A DNA stretch of 64,000 nt from Microbotryomycetes sp. JL201. Its lineage: Eukaryota; Basidiomycota; Microbotryomycetes. Numbering within the stretch: the stretch's first letter is position 1; each line of letters starts with the position of its first letter. The position numbers were made by a program, and so were the translations under genes. Below, piece after piece: positions 12,329 through 27,555 of this stretch. Under the pieces are notes generated by a model. That model made no database searches. It was not told where the DNA came from and saw nothing but the letters and a program-made list of their open reading frames with translations. The stretch is taken from the NCBI GenBank assembly GCA_033819885.1, contig JAQYUZ010000003.1:124001-188000 (forward strand). The letters run 5' to 3'.

Positions 12329-12933
12329 ATGCCGATCCGAGCCGGCTTGCGCACGCTCCTCCGCCCTTTTCGGCCTTCTATACTGAGCCTGAGAGCAATG
12401 TCATCCGCTGCGAACCACTGGGACGTGCCATTGCCTGCAAAAGAGCTACCGGTCTGGCTGGCCGTCGTGCCCGATGTGAAGGACTCCAAACGGTGCGCCG
12501 CCCCTGTGCATGGACTTTTGGCAGACGCCGTCTTACAGCTGCATACGTCTGCAGGCTTGAGATTCGCCAGCAACACCTCGAGAACGCCAAGGCCGCGTTC
12601 AAGCATGGCTGGATGCGTGAGTCTCTCCGCACGAGCGCGTGACCTAGCTCGTATGGACGGGACCTGACCTCGATCTTACATGTCGTAGTGCAAGGTGGTG
12701 CGACATTCGAGGCGGAGCACGGCTCGCGGATGACAGGTTCCTTCGTATTGATTCGTGGCGAATCGGCCTCGCATGTTAAAGAGCTGTTGAGCAAGGACAT
12801 TTACACGACTGGAGGTGCATGGGACGTGGAAAAGGTGAACATCGACTGTGGGACCACTCACAGTCACGTGACCTGACTGTCCACTTCTCCATCGCAGGCT
12901 ACAATCACCGCTGTTGTCGTGGCAAACAAGTAG
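12329..12933 (+). CDS. YCII-related domain protein, copy A (probable mitochondrial leader)
   Basis: Exons 12329..12492, 12555..12616, 12689..12834 and 12898..12933 give 135 residues. The ATG at 12329 opens an Arg-rich, acid-free leader (MPIRAGLRTLLRPFRPSILS) that looks like a mitochondrial presequence; a second in-frame Met (MSSAANHW) could start a cytosolic form. The body shows the YCII pattern: a beta strand (VWLAVVPD), RQQHLENAK, then GATFE, GSFVLIRGES, a helix (SHVKELLSKDIY), and GAWDVEK followed by a final strand ATITAVVV. YCII proteins are small ferredoxin-like folds; some act as hydrolases or dehalogenase-like enzymes, but most fungal members have no known substrate. It is followed within 180 bases by a paralogue on the same strand. 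Confidence 0.85.
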
Positions 12934-13107
12934 AAACATAGTTTGCAAGCGTGTCCATCCCAATGTCTCCGCCAGGTCTGAATAATTCCCAAGCGTGAGG
13001 ACCTTTGAGCGCCGCCGTCTCGCTGCTCTCTGTCTTCAGAGCCCACCATTCAGTCGTCCAAGCTCGCACGCGTGCTTTGTGCCAGTCTTCGCTCCTCGTC
13101 GCGCCTC

Positions 13108-13764
13108 ATGTCCACCAGCAGTACCGTCGACGCGTGAGATTGAATGCTCCTCGGCCCAGCCGCGGCTTCACTGCTGACACGCGCCCTTGATGCGCTACGA
13201 CAGCGCAACTTTTCCAAACCCATGGGCCGAGCCGCTCACAAAGCCGGTCGAACAGCTCAAGACGTACATTTGCATCATGCCAGACCTTGCAAACAGCAAC
13301 AGGCGAGTTTAGCGATTTCATAGTGCTGCGTTTTACAGAATCAGCGGGAGCTTATCCAATTCGATGCATGCTCTCCGTAGATTGAACGTAAGACCGGTGC
13401 ATTTGGTTCAATCGGCGGAAGGTCGAAAGACTGGATGGATCAGTGAGCGTCTCTCGTGCTCGAAATGACCTATTTGTCGCCAGCAATCATTATTGAACGA
13501 GTTTGAAACAGTTGCCGCTGGTCCGACGTTTCAGGAAGAGGCCGGCAGTGCAATGACGGGCAGTTACTACTTGCTGAGGGAAGAGTCCCTCGAAAAGGCG
13601 AGGGCGCGATTGAGTCGAGATGTGTACGCGGTGCACGGTGCATGGGACTTGTCAAAGGCGCGTTCAACTTCTTGTGTCGCTCACAGAAACTGCTCACGAT
13701 CGAGACTGACACGATTGGCTGGTGCGTTCAGGCTTCAATTCAGGCTTGTGGCGTTTCAAAGTGA
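13108..13764 (+). CDS. YCII-related domain protein, copy B
   Basis: Exons 13108..13133, 13204..13302, 13381..13442, 13512..13657 and 13732..13764, chosen by matching copy A. The 62-base and 146-base exons are identical in length to those of copy A, and phases agree throughout. Matching segments are TYICIMPD, NVRPVHLVQSAEGRKTGWI, GPTFQEEAGSAMTGS, YYLLREESLEKARARL and GAWDLSKASIQACGV. Two introns (13303..13380 and 13658..13731) need GC donors. The start is less certain: an ATG at 13190 would give an alternative unspliced N-terminus (MRYDSATFPNPW). I see no clear mitochondrial leader in the chosen model, unlike copy A. Function unknown beyond the fold. Confidence 0.8.
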
Positions 13765-13973
13765 AACACGCGAATGCAACCACGCCATCGCTCTGCAACG
13801 AACACGATAATTATCATTTGATCTGTATTCCAAATTTTCAACAAGAAAAATGATCACAAAGTACTGAAGCCGAACCGGAGTCATCCACAAAAACGCAGTG
13901 AACTAAAAGTCTATGAACGGTTGATGAACGAAACGAGAATCTACCTGTGCGCCTACCGTCCCCTCTTGTTGTC

Positions 13974-16908
<2,935 letters not shown>

Positions 16909-17054
16909 CGCCTGCGACGACGCGAGGAGCCAAGTCCGGGTCGGGATGCGTGCCTCTCAGTCTTTGAAGGTCTTTCTTGCAGGAGAGGAACTCTGACTAC
17001 GACGGCATCCGCTGTGCACCGTGCAAACAAAAAACACCATCATCCATTCGTACC

Positions 17055-17071
17055 GCATATATAGCACGTGA
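17055..17071. promoter_or_regulatory. TATA-like sequence beside a CACGTG box in a divergent promoter
   Basis: The 553-base region between the SNF1 start (16908, minus) and the O-GlcNAc transferase start (17462, plus) contains gcatatatag at 17055-17064, directly followed by the palindrome CACGTG at 17065-17070. CACGTG is the core bound by bHLH factors such as Cbf1/Pho4-type proteins in fungi. Position suits a core promoter for the plus-strand gene with a long leader, but this is inference from sequence only. Confidence 0.4.
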
Positions 17072-17461
17072 TAGAGAGCTGCGAGCGAGGTGCATACATA
17101 AAACCCCGGCAGCACCAGCAGTCAGACAAAGACATCTTGATTATCTCGCCTGGCTATTATGCCTGGATGTCGAGACAGCATTCGAGGCAATGTCGTCACT
17201 GGCGTGTCTGCCTCTTGTGCCAAGCTGCCGGAGACTGCTCCTGCAAAGAGACGTCTGCCGAAATCATTTGCGCACAGCAAAGTTGGGTTTGCTGTACCTA
17301 TTGATCGTCCGGCACTCTCTTCGGCAGCGACGAGGACCAACTTGGTGCGACCTGTCCGGCGAACGGCCTCGACACAGCGTAAGACGCCTATAGGATATTC
17401 CTAGGCAGTCTCAAGGCTTTGAGGCCCACGTGCAGGCCTCCGTCACAATCTCACTGCCCTC

Positions 17462-20400
17462 ATGGGCCCAGCAGACGACGCAATGATGGCGCCGCCGCCG
17501 GACGGCGCAACAACGCAGCCGCAGGTCGCCGTCGCCAACGCTGCAGGCATCTCTCAGGGCGGCACAGCTGGCAACTTGGGCCACTCGACCGGAACGGCTA
17601 GAATCGTCGCTTCCGGACCCCAGCCAATGTCAGCATCAATCAATCAAGCTCACGGCACTTTGCCAGGCAGTGTCGATGTGTCGAAGGCAGATAGTGTCAA
17701 TGGCACGACTGCTCTGGGAAACAATCAAAATGGTCGATTCCTGCCCAACACGGTCTCAGATGGACACTCCGCCGCGCCTCTGCTGCACCCTGCAACTCGA
17801 GCTCACGCCACACAACGTGAGTCTCATCGTCTCTCTGACCGATCATAGGAGCCTAAATGAAAGCCGATGTCTAATAACCAATATACTGCCCGGAATCTTG
17901 CAGCGGGATCTGGCGTCTTGCTCGGCCGGACACCATCCTCGAGGCGGTATCAAGTCCAGTTTCCGATCCTGCCTGCTTCACAACCGGCGCCGGATCAGAC
18001 GTTCCAAACACCAACTCAAGTTTCGTCTATTCTTTCCCTTCCGCCTTCATTGCTTGTAAATCTGGCTCGAACTGCATCGCCAGAGGAGCAGCAAGCTATC
18101 GCTTCGAAAGCGCAAGCACAATCGTACCTTTCATCGATGGCCCTTCCACCGCCATCTCCGACGACTCTGACGGGAGCAATGTCGTCTGTCATGGCGAATG
18201 GAAGCATGCCCGCGCAGATGCCAGCGAGTATAGGTGATCATCCCGCAATCCCGATCCTGCTCGGCCAGGCTTTCTCGCCCCCGGTGCCCGGCATCATTGC
18301 CCCCGCCACGGATCAAGCGAAAGTGTTTGAGCCGACCTATGCGTCTGTAGAAGATTGGAGCTACCAGGCAGCTCGCGAGCACGTTGAACTCGCACAGGCC
18401 AACAAAGCCGCTGAGGGTCCATCAGCCCCAACAAGTCCATCCCTCCCACGATCACAATCCTTCAACGAAAAAGAGATTGCGTCGGTTGCGGACCAGCTGG
18501 CCAAGTGGGCGTTGCAAGAGCAAGAACAACAAGTAGAGGAACAGGTCCTTGTCAACAAAGAGGCGGCGGTCATTCTCGCAGCTCAAGCGGCAGTGCGTCG
18601 CCACATTGTCAAAGCGTCCAGCACGGCAGTCACCTCGCCCCCCACATCTGGCTTGAGCGAATCCGACTTGCAGACGGCCGCTGCTATCGTCCAAGGCCTC
18701 CCTGAGGGCGCAGCGGCTCTTGAAAATGCAGCGTCCAAAGTCGACCTGTCGGCCTACGCGAGAACGTACAGAGAGCAGCTCAATGCACTCGCATGCGGCT
18801 ACTTTGCGCAACTTCATCGAGAAGCGATCAAACGACTCGCAGTCAATGCAGATCTGGGCGCCACCTCTCCCAAGCTCGACCAAGGGGTGGGCCTCACTGG
18901 TCAATCCTATCCGGGCTCAAGCGCACCGCCCTCAAGAAGAGGGTCAGCCGACGGAACAGCGCGCTCGCGAACCTCAACGCCGAGCTTGCCGACGACAGCT
19001 CCGACGCTTGGGCTGCCCACCCCAACGATGGAGTCCTTGACGGATGTTGCTGGACGAGAGCAAGCGGAAGCTATGCACGTACAGGCCGCAGCCGCAGCTG
19101 CCGTCGCGGCCAATGCTATGGCGGCGAAGGAGCTCGCCACCAAGGCGAGCACGACGCTGCAAATGATGGGCGTCGACATGCCTCAATTGGTGCCTAAACT
19201 TGCGCTCGAACAGCCAAAGGGCGGATTGCCAAGCTTGGAACTGCCGCCTCAAGCGATTGCGATTGCACAAAATCCCGCGGCAACAGAGTCCAATCTCTCT
19301 GGCGCTTGGACCCACAACAACAATGCTGGCAGTAGTGAGCAGCCGCAAAGCGCAGGAGCAGCAAGAGCCCAACTTGTAGCGCACCAGCAACAGCAGCCCA
19401 TTCAACCTCAAGCACAAACTCTTTCTCCGCCAATCGAGGTCAAGGTGTTTCTTACGCACCCCGAGACGACAACGCTCCACACGCCAGAGAAACGCGACTA
19501 CATGCTCTCGTATGCCCACACCGTCTATTCGCGCAATCCGAGAAGTCCGGAGTTGCTGCCATTGCTGCACACGCTTGAGCAGGTGCATCCTGACCATTTG
19601 CCAACGTTGCTTCTCATGAGCTGCGTCTATTATACACGAGGCGAGCTGGAATCATCACTGTACTACAACAAGCGATTGCTCTCGAAAGATCCAAACTATG
19701 TGAGGACATTGCAACCGTGAACATTGTAACGCGGTTCTGACCGCGTCAACGATTAGGTTGAGGCCATGTCAAACATTGGGACTACTCTGCGCGCAATGGG
19801 TCGATGGAAAGAAGCAGAACAGTGGTGGTTCAAGGCCATCAAGATGCGACCAACGTGAGTTGATCACTTTTTTTTTTCCGAAAGCGGCGCTGTGGTCTTA
19901 ACCTGATCCGCTTTTACAGCTACTGGGTTTGTTACATTAATGAGTAGTCGAAAATCCCCGATGGCTGACCAATAATGATGTAGGATGCGACGGAAAACTT
20001 GCTCGGCGTGCTGTGCAACCCAACACCGCCAACTAACGCCATCTCGACAGATCAAGAACCTCCACCGACAGCACCGAGATATCACGAAGCACTTGCTCTG
20101 TGCGAGTTTGTTGAAGCGCAGGTCTTTGCGTCGGAGGTTAGATCGGACGGCCAGGCGCATGAGACCCCATTTATGCCGCCCCTCGCCAATGTCGTGAGGC
20201 CACTTCGCTTGCCCGACTGCATTCCTTGTACCCATGTCAACCGTCTTCAAAACTTATTCTACGCCAAGGGAAATTTGCGAACCGCGCTCGGTGACTCGGC
20301 TGGAGCGAAGGATGAGTACGAGAAGGCGGTCGAGCTCGCATTGTCGTTCCCAGCGTGGACGCACAACGATCTCAAGTCGCGGATACAGATGCCGTTAATG

Positions 20401-23400
20401 GGTCTTTCCGTGCGAGACTTAGTCGTCACTACGGTCGTGCTAGCAAAGATTTTGGCAGCGAACGAGCAGTTTGGCGCGGCGGACGAGCAAGGCTACGTGG
20501 CAAAGCTCGTCAAAGAGCTGGGCTTGGCGGACGCAAGCGGCCGACTGACATTCACGCGCGCCTTCGCCGTCGTCCAGAGTGGAGGTGACGACTTTCTTGG
20601 AAATCTGCTGGCCCAAGGCGGCGGTTTCTTGCCGACGGTTTTGTTGAGACCGCAGCAGCTAGATAAGTTACACTACATGATGCTCAGCGAGACTGGTGGC
20701 ATGTTGCCCGCCATATTCGATGCTCGTCTCTACGGAGTCCCCAGCTCCAAACTTGATCCCGTGCACGCTCAAGCTAAAGCTTCAACCGGACAAACGACCA
20801 GCACGATGCTCTTAACATTGGCCAAAATTCTTCAGGACAATATCGGCACGGCGTCAAATATATCACTTGGTGGCATTCCGCCTTCAAGTTCGCTACTGCT
20901 GCCGCTGTACTATCTTGCCCTGACATTCTACCGATCGCCTTCGACATGCAATAATCTGGGCATTCTCCTGTCATCAATCAACGCGACGGCTATCGTCCAG
21001 GCGGAACAACCAGGACACCCGCCGCTCATGTTGACAGGCCAGGTCAGTCTTCGAGTGCCGAGATTCCCCTTTATGTGGCTCACGCGTTCAATCACAGACG
21101 CTGGCGCATCTCTACTATGAAATGGGTCTGCACCTCGATCCAAAACACCCGCATCTGTACACGAACTTGGGCTCGTTGTTGAAGGATCTGGGTCAATTGC
21201 CGCAGGCTGTCGCGATGTACAAGAGGGCGGTCGATTGTAAACCAGACTTTGTAAGCACGCGGCAAAGCTATTAACCGCGACTCAGCTGACATCCGACGAC
21301 CCAAGGATGTTGCACTGGCTAATCTGGCTAATGCCGTCAAGGACATGGGTCAAATTCAAGAATCCATTCCATTCTACCGACGCGCGGTATCGATCAATCC
21401 AAACTTTCCGGAAGCGATTTGCGGTTTGGTTAATGCTCTCGGTGGCGTGTGCGACTGGCAAGGCCGCGGCGGCGTTGACGTGAGCAGATCACGCGCAGTT
21501 GCTTATCTTGCACCTCCTGATGGCCTCGCCTTTGCAGGAGCTCGAGGTCGTCGACAACCAGAACCAACTTGTGCCTGTCTCTGCCACCGGAGGCGGGGCG
21601 GCTCGAACAGGTTACATGGGCCAGATCGCAAACCTCGTCGACAAGCAACTCAATGACGGTTTAAATTATGGCATTGGTTCAGTCAGACAAGTCGCGTCGG
21701 CGGACGGGTGGATTGCTTTGATTGCCAGAGCGATATACAACAAGTCGCCAGCCGACATTCCTTCTCACAAACTCGAGTCTTGGCGTCAAAAGCTTGCTTT
21801 GATGTGCTCAGACATTCCAATGGACACGCGTCTGGCAGTTTGCATCAACGAAGGCGGGTTCCTTATCAGGCTCGTAGAGCGGCTGATGCGACGGATACAA
21901 AGGCGATGGTTCCTGGACGTGTATGGACAAGACACAGCATCTGAAGTCCATACGCAAAGGACTGCAGTCGGTCCGGATGATGTGCGCAAGTACGGCAGGC
22001 CACTGTTGCCTCAGTCTCTGCCCCTCGTGCCTGTACCGGTGAGTCTGTGCTCATCGCCCACTTGCACTGTATCTTACTCAAATCCCGACAGACTGTCTTG
22101 CCTTTCCACTGCTTCACGTTGTCTGTCGGAGCACGGGCGACACGCCTGATCTCGCATCGTACCGGGCTGCGCATCTCGCACTCGACACTAATGCAACCTT
22201 GGATGCCGTCACACGTCTATCCGCCCCCTCGGCCTCCGGCCAATGGCAAGCTCAACATTGGCTACGTGTCAAGCGACCTTGGCAACCATCCGCTATCACA
22301 TTTGATGCAAAGCGTGTTTGGCTTCCACGATCTTTCGAAGTTCAACGTGTTTTGCTATGCCACCTCGCCAACTGACAATTCTGCTTACCGAATCAAGATT
22401 GAAGCCGAGGCGCAGCATTTTGTCGACGTGTCGAGCGCTTCGACGCAACAGATTGTCGAACGAGTCGTGTCGGACGAGATCCACATCCTGATCAACTTGT
22501 CTGGTTACACGAAAGGCGCGCGCAACGAAGTATTTGCGGCGAGACCGGCGCCTGTGCAAATGAGTTACATGGGTTTCGCCGGTACTTTGGCCGCGGGTTG
22601 GTGCGACTATTTCATTGTCGACCCCGTCGTATGTCCTCCGGACCTCGTTTCGGGCGTCCGATGGCGACAACAGGCGGGTCACGTCACGGAAAACAGTACA
22701 AAGCAGCAGAATGGGCACAGTTACATGGAGCAGCCCACCGATTTTGAAGGCGACCCGGATCCAGAGTCAAAGCGCGATGATTTTGTCTATACGGAAAAGC
22801 GTCCGTCTGCGTCTTTTCGCCTCCCCGAACCTCGCTGACGGTGTCATTCTTTGCAGTCATCTACATGCCTCACTCGTACTTTGTCACCGATCACAAGCAA
22901 GCGTGGAAGGAGGATCCGAACGCTTTCGTCCTGCCCAACGAAGTACCTATTGCGGACGATGGAACAGATGCAACACGGTGGGCAATTGAGGAAAGTAAAC
23001 GGTGGAAAATGCGTCGAGCCATCTTCCCCAACCTTGCGGACGACGCTGTTATTTTCGCCAATTGGAATCAGCTTTACAAGGTTTGTTCAATTTGACATCT
23101 CTCGTGGCTATTGAGAATACTGATTTTTTTTTGTCGCAGATTGATCCGGTCATCTTCCGCGCATGGCTTAACATTCTGCAGAGAGTGCCAAACTCGATTT
23201 TGTGGTTGTTGAGGTTCCCTGCGCCCGGTGAGGCACATCTACGAGCAACAGCAACAAAGTGGGCTGGACCTGCCGTTGCCGAAAGAATCGTTTTCACTGA
23301 TGTTGCCAACAAGGTGAGCTGAGGATGTTATTGAGCGTGTGGCACGAGCTTATGCGCTTGTCAGGCGGATCACATCCATCGCGGTCGCGTTGCCGACCTG

Positions 23401-24068
23401 TTCCTCGATACAACAGAGGTGTGTTGTCGAGCTCTTTGTTGACGCAAACCGTGACGAGAACTGACTCGGCTGTTCTGGCGGCAGTGCAACGCGCACACGA
23501 CGGCTGCCGACATCTTGTGGTCTGGCACGCCTCTGCTCACGTTCCCTCGCCATAGACACAAAATGGCGTCGCGTGTCGCAGCCAGTATTGCTTTGGCAAC
23601 CGGTTTGGGTGATCAAATGATCGTCAACAGTGTCGAGCAATACGAGACAAGAGCCATCGCACTCGCGTCGAGCTTGTCGTACGAGATGCAGCCACCAACG
23701 CCTGGAGCCGATCTCGCTTCACCCGAGGCCAGGCAGCAACGAAAGTCGCGTGGAGAACTGGCTGATCTGAGGAAAAGGTTGTTCTTGTCGAGAGATCAGA
23801 GTCCGTTGTTTGACACGAAGCGATGGGTCGTCAACTTTGAACGCGGATTAGTCGAGGCGTGGCAGCGCTGGGTGTCTGGTGCAGAATTCGAAGGCAAGTT
23901 CCTTGGCTATTTCGTTATAGCTCGACTGTAAGACTTTCTGACCCGCATCTTGTGCTGTTTGCAGACTTGGAGCACTGGGCAGAAACAGCTGGCCCTCAGT
24001 CTGGGTGCATTTGGGTGTCGGATGCTGAGGATGGCACAAATGATGTGCAGCGCGCAGCGTTCACGTAA
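17462..24068 (+). CDS. OGT: O-linked GlcNAc transferase (GT41) with TPR repeats
   Basis: Transfers GlcNAc from UDP-GlcNAc to Ser/Thr of nuclear and cytosolic proteins. A long Ala/Gln/Ser-rich N-terminus (to about 19.4 kb) precedes TPR repeats (for example HLYTNLGSLLKDLGQLPQAV and VALANLANAVKDMGQIQESI). The catalytic region has GYVSSDLGNHPLSHLMQS, HILINLSGYTKGARNEVF, RPAPVQMSYMGFAGT and WNQLYKIDPVIFRAWLNILQ (with the conserved Lys), then DTTECNAHTTAADILWSGTP and SRVAAS. About ten introns are needed; the last one, 23894..23964, has a GC donor (gaag|gcaagt), and the last exon 23965..24068 ends QRAAFT. Residues between VCPPDLVSG and YMPHSYF are an insertion of roughly 60 residues relative to the animal enzyme as I recall it. 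The start is the first ATG that opens the low-complexity frame. Confidence 0.93.
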
Positions 24069-24514
24069 TGAATCCCGGCCAATTCGACCACCTGTGTGAA
24101 TAGCAGAGACCAATCCAGTTGCAATATGCTTGGTTCTTTTTTTTTCGCGCCTTCCGTCTTCTTGAGCAGGGTGTCCATCTTGTACAATGCATTGAAATGC
24201 CTGCATTTGGCTGGGCATTTACATTAGAGGAACAGAGCCTTTTGACGAGCGGACCGGAATTTTTTATTTTTCGTGCCGCTGGCGCCTCGACCACGGCGTG
24301 CGCAGCGCTCGCCGGTTTCTAAGCCGTCGATTGCTGTACGTCCACCCACGCACACCGGTGTACGGTTGCGGATGCTTGCTGTTTCAAAGCGTAATGCTGA
24401 CTATCGTTCTCTCTGCATCTTGCCTCCTTGTCGCTTTGCCACGACGGCCCATTCGCCCGCTTGGAAAACTTGGCTTTGCCTGCGATCAACGGTCAACCAC
24501 TGCACACAGTCACC
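24069..24514. other. Intergenic region upstream of the RPL11 gene
   Basis: About 445 bases. It holds the 3' flank of the O-GlcNAc transferase gene and the promoter of the ribosomal protein gene. Short T-rich runs occur at about 24137-24146 and 24259-24271; T-rich stretches are common in fungal ribosomal protein promoters. I see no open frame with coding character. Confidence 0.45.
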
Positions 24515-25466
24515 ATGTCAGAAGCCAAGGCCGCTGCTCAGAACCCGATGCGGGAACTCCGCATCGAGAAGCTCGTCATCAGTCAGTCACAAGGCCGTCA
24601 ATCGAGCGGGGACGAGCCAGCACGGCGGCTGACCACTTTCGGGCTGGGTTTTGCGTACAGACATCTCGGTTGGAGAGTCTGGTGATCGATTGACTCGTGC
24701 TGCCAAGGTTTTGGAGCAGCTTACAGGTCAAACACCTGTCACGTCAAAGGCTCGCTACACCGTCAGGACGTTCGGTATCCGCCGTAACGAGAAGATTGCC
24801 GTCCACGTCACCATCCGCGGCCCCAAGGCAGAGGAGATTCTCGAGCGTGGCCTCAAGGTCAAGGAGTACGAGTTGAAGAAGAGGAACTTCTCCGACACGG
24901 GCAACTTTGGCTTCGGTGCGTCGAATGAGCGACGAGCGACGAGCGTCGTGCAAGCGAGTACGGAGAGCGCTAATCTTGGATTGGGCCAATGAAACAGGTA
25001 TTCAGGAGCACATCGACTTGGGCATCAAGTACGACCCTGGAATCGGAAGTGAGCTGGCGCTGCGCGCATTGTCCGTCGATGTGCTTAGCGGATGCTGACG
25101 CTCTTTTGCGCTTAGTTTTCGGCATGGACTTCTACGTGAGCCGTCCTGCGAAAGGGAGACGCGTGGCCGACCTTGCGACCGGTCTCGAACGCGACCGCGC
25201 GCCTTGCCGAGCTCGGCGTCTTCACTCGCTAAAGCATGGCGCTGACCTCTTATGCGCTACAGGTCATCATGGGTCGCCCCGGTGGACGTATCGCACGACG
25301 CAAGCACGCCAAGGCCCGCGTCGGCGCACCTCACCGTGTCACCAAGGAGCAGTCGATGGCATGGTTCAAGCAACGCGTGAGTCATCTCTTCAGACACTTT
25401 GTACAGGCTTGCTCATATTCATGGTCGTTGTCACAGTTCGACGGTATCCTCACCAACCGAAAGTAA
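24515..25466 (+). CDS. RPL11: Large-subunit ribosomal protein uL5 (RPL11)
   Basis: 60S subunit protein that binds 5S rRNA in the central protuberance. Exons 24515..24581, 24661..24915, 24998..25048, 25116..25135, 25263..25376 and 25437..25466 join in phase to about 178 residues from [20 protein letters not shown] to FDGILTNRK. Diagnostic segments are [73 protein letters not shown] and [10 protein letters not shown]. The fourth exon is only 20 bases (IFGMDFY). Six exons in a 178-residue protein is dense even for this window. It is convergent with the sulfite oxidase gene 199 bases away. Confidence 0.97.
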
Positions 25467-25664
25467 ACGGCTTGACTGCCTGCTTTACTACCTGCGCTCG
25501 GACCACGCTCTCCAAGTCTCTAGATTTGTACACTCCCTTTTGATGATGAGGTGACAATGGAGATTTGAGGGTTGTATCATTCCAATTTGGCCAAGTTTTT
25601 GCTTCAAGGACCGAGGCCGTACCCAGAAATGTTCATTGCAGAGACACGAGACATTGCACTCTCG

Positions 25665-27257
25665 TCAATCGCTCGAGCTTGGTATGAGGCGCACACGAGC
25701 TACACTCCAACTTGACTCGCCCAACCCTCGGAGGTTGTATGTGCTTTCGACCGGTTGACGTTCTCCGTTGAGATCTTCTGCTCAAGAGGTCCAAACAGAG
25801 CGAGTCAGGTGTCAGGGCGAATGCGACGGCAGTGAGCTGATTTGAAACATGCCTGCGTATGCTACAATGGCCACTCGCTCTTCCTTTTTGATTTCTGCCA
25901 CATCAAACTTGACGTCAGTTGACCACAGCGTCCAAGAGAATGTCTTTTCGTTTGATGAGCGACCGTCTTCTCGTTGCAGCTGAGCTCGAGTCCACGCTGT
26001 TTGAGGCAGTTTCTGAGCGAGGTCGTGGATGAGCGTAGTGGGTGTCGCGAGGTCAGGCAAGAGCATAGCCGTGACGTTGACTTGGCGGATTCCGACACCT
26101 GTTGCAGTCCGCTCAGATGGCGTTATGGATTGACTGATTCGTCCTAGACGAGAAATAGCCGACTCACCTCTGGAACCGTACGCGTACCCTGCCACGTGGA
26201 CAACTGGAGTCTTGGCTTGCACTACAATGTCCTGATTGTCGTCCGGAACGCAAATCGCTGCGTTCATGTCGTATTCGCTATCAAAGGTTGCGAGTGATCA
26301 ACATCGAGCTGTTTATCTAGGCAGGACTACTCGATCGGACTGACAGCATTGGCTCGGTCATTTGCATAAACTTGTCCTTTGTTTCGCCTGTGGCTTCTTC
26401 GGGGAGAACCTTGTAGTCTTTTTGTTGATAGAAACATTGGCTCTCGTGGTTGCGTAGGATGATCCGTTGCACCCATTTGACGCTCCTTGCACCAATGACC
26501 GATGGCACATAGATTCTCAATGGCGCACCGTGTTCACGCGTAAGAGGTTGTCCGTTCATGTCGTACGCTATCAGCACTGGCAGCGACTCGTCCCTGTCAA
26601 CATGCGAGGGGAATTCGTCAATGCCGTGGCAAGCAGAGCCTAGCGGATCAAACAGTGCCAGACATTGCTTTTGAGAGGGGAATTGATGCTCCATAGTAAG
26701 AGTCATCTTCGCATTGCTGGTCGCACTCAAAGTGCACATGCACATCTGGCTTGGATGCCCATGATGGCGACACTCCCCAGTCTGCAAGCACTTGACGAAG
26801 GAGTGCGCCTGCTCAAACAAGGTCAGGTGTCGGTGATTGAAATGGGGAGAGGATGTGGGTGTGACTCGCCTGTCCATTGCAAGTTTGCGACTGCTCCCTT
26901 GTCCCATTTGATGCCCTGCACGTCGCGCTCGAGCCTCTGCGCTGCGTCTTGCTGCATCGTCTGTCGCCTGTTGCCGGCGCAGACGAGCACTCCGGTGACG
27001 CTCGCAGGTGCATAGTTTGCTCTGACGTCGTTGACCGACAATTGGCGCTCGGCAAGCTGAGTTGAGCCATCGCCGAGCTCGTTGCGGAGCGTGAGCCTGA
27101 ACGTAAGCGGATCGAGGCAGAGCACGGCACCGTGGTTTCGGTTGTACACTTGTCGAGACACGAATGACTCGACGAGGTGCTCCGGCCGTGGCTCCGTGTT
27201 CCAGGGGTCGCTCGACAGAACGTGCTGGTCTGTCATGTCGCTGACAGCGGTGGTCAT
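25665..27257 (-). CDS. Sulfite oxidase-type molybdopterin enzyme
   Basis: Oxidises sulfite to sulfate using a molybdenum-pterin cofactor; the plant-type form lacks a heme domain, and no cytochrome b5 domain is visible here. The ATG at 27255-27257 opens MTTAVSDMTDQHVLSSDPWN. Motifs in order are YNRNHGAVL, VTGVLVCAGNRR (with the Mo-ligand Cys), GVSPSWASKPDVHVHFE, YGASIPLSKAMDESLPVLIA, YDMNGQPLTREHGAPLRIYV, IGARSVKWVQRIIL and a C-terminal dimerisation domain ending YNLRGLGESSWSVARVRL. I add a last exon (25665..25777) across a GC-donor intron 25778..25852; without it the protein would stop early and lack the conserved NLRG end. Likely peroxisomal or cytosolic; the last residues (PSSSD) do not show a PTS1 signal. 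Confidence 0.92.
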
Positions 27258-27555
27258 GTGACGTCGTCCCGGCGAGGTGAGAAATACACGTACAATTTAC
27301 AATTCCCAGGCAGGCAGTATCAGCAGGAGAACTCATCTTTACACCGAGCTTGCACTGTGACATATCTGTCCACATGTAACCTTTGCGCGTTTTCAACTTT
27401 AGACGCGCTCGCGGCGAGCGCTGGCTCAGTCACGGCGTCAACATAAACGGCAGCAGCTCCTTGACACAACCTCGTTGACAAGCTCGAGCTTGCTGTGGCT
27501 ACCGTGGACACTGCCGCGGCGCCAAGCGGGAGACGAGCACGATCCGACAGTCAAC

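Noticed and set aside
12995-13190. Plus-strand frames with Arg/Ser-rich starts as a presequence for YCII copy B
   Set aside because: They are in other frames from the conserved body or contain a stop before it; no splice sites join them in phase.
25665-25860. Sulfite oxidase ending early at 25812
   Set aside because: That end lacks the conserved NLRG region; a GC-donor intron leads to a final exon that supplies it in phase.
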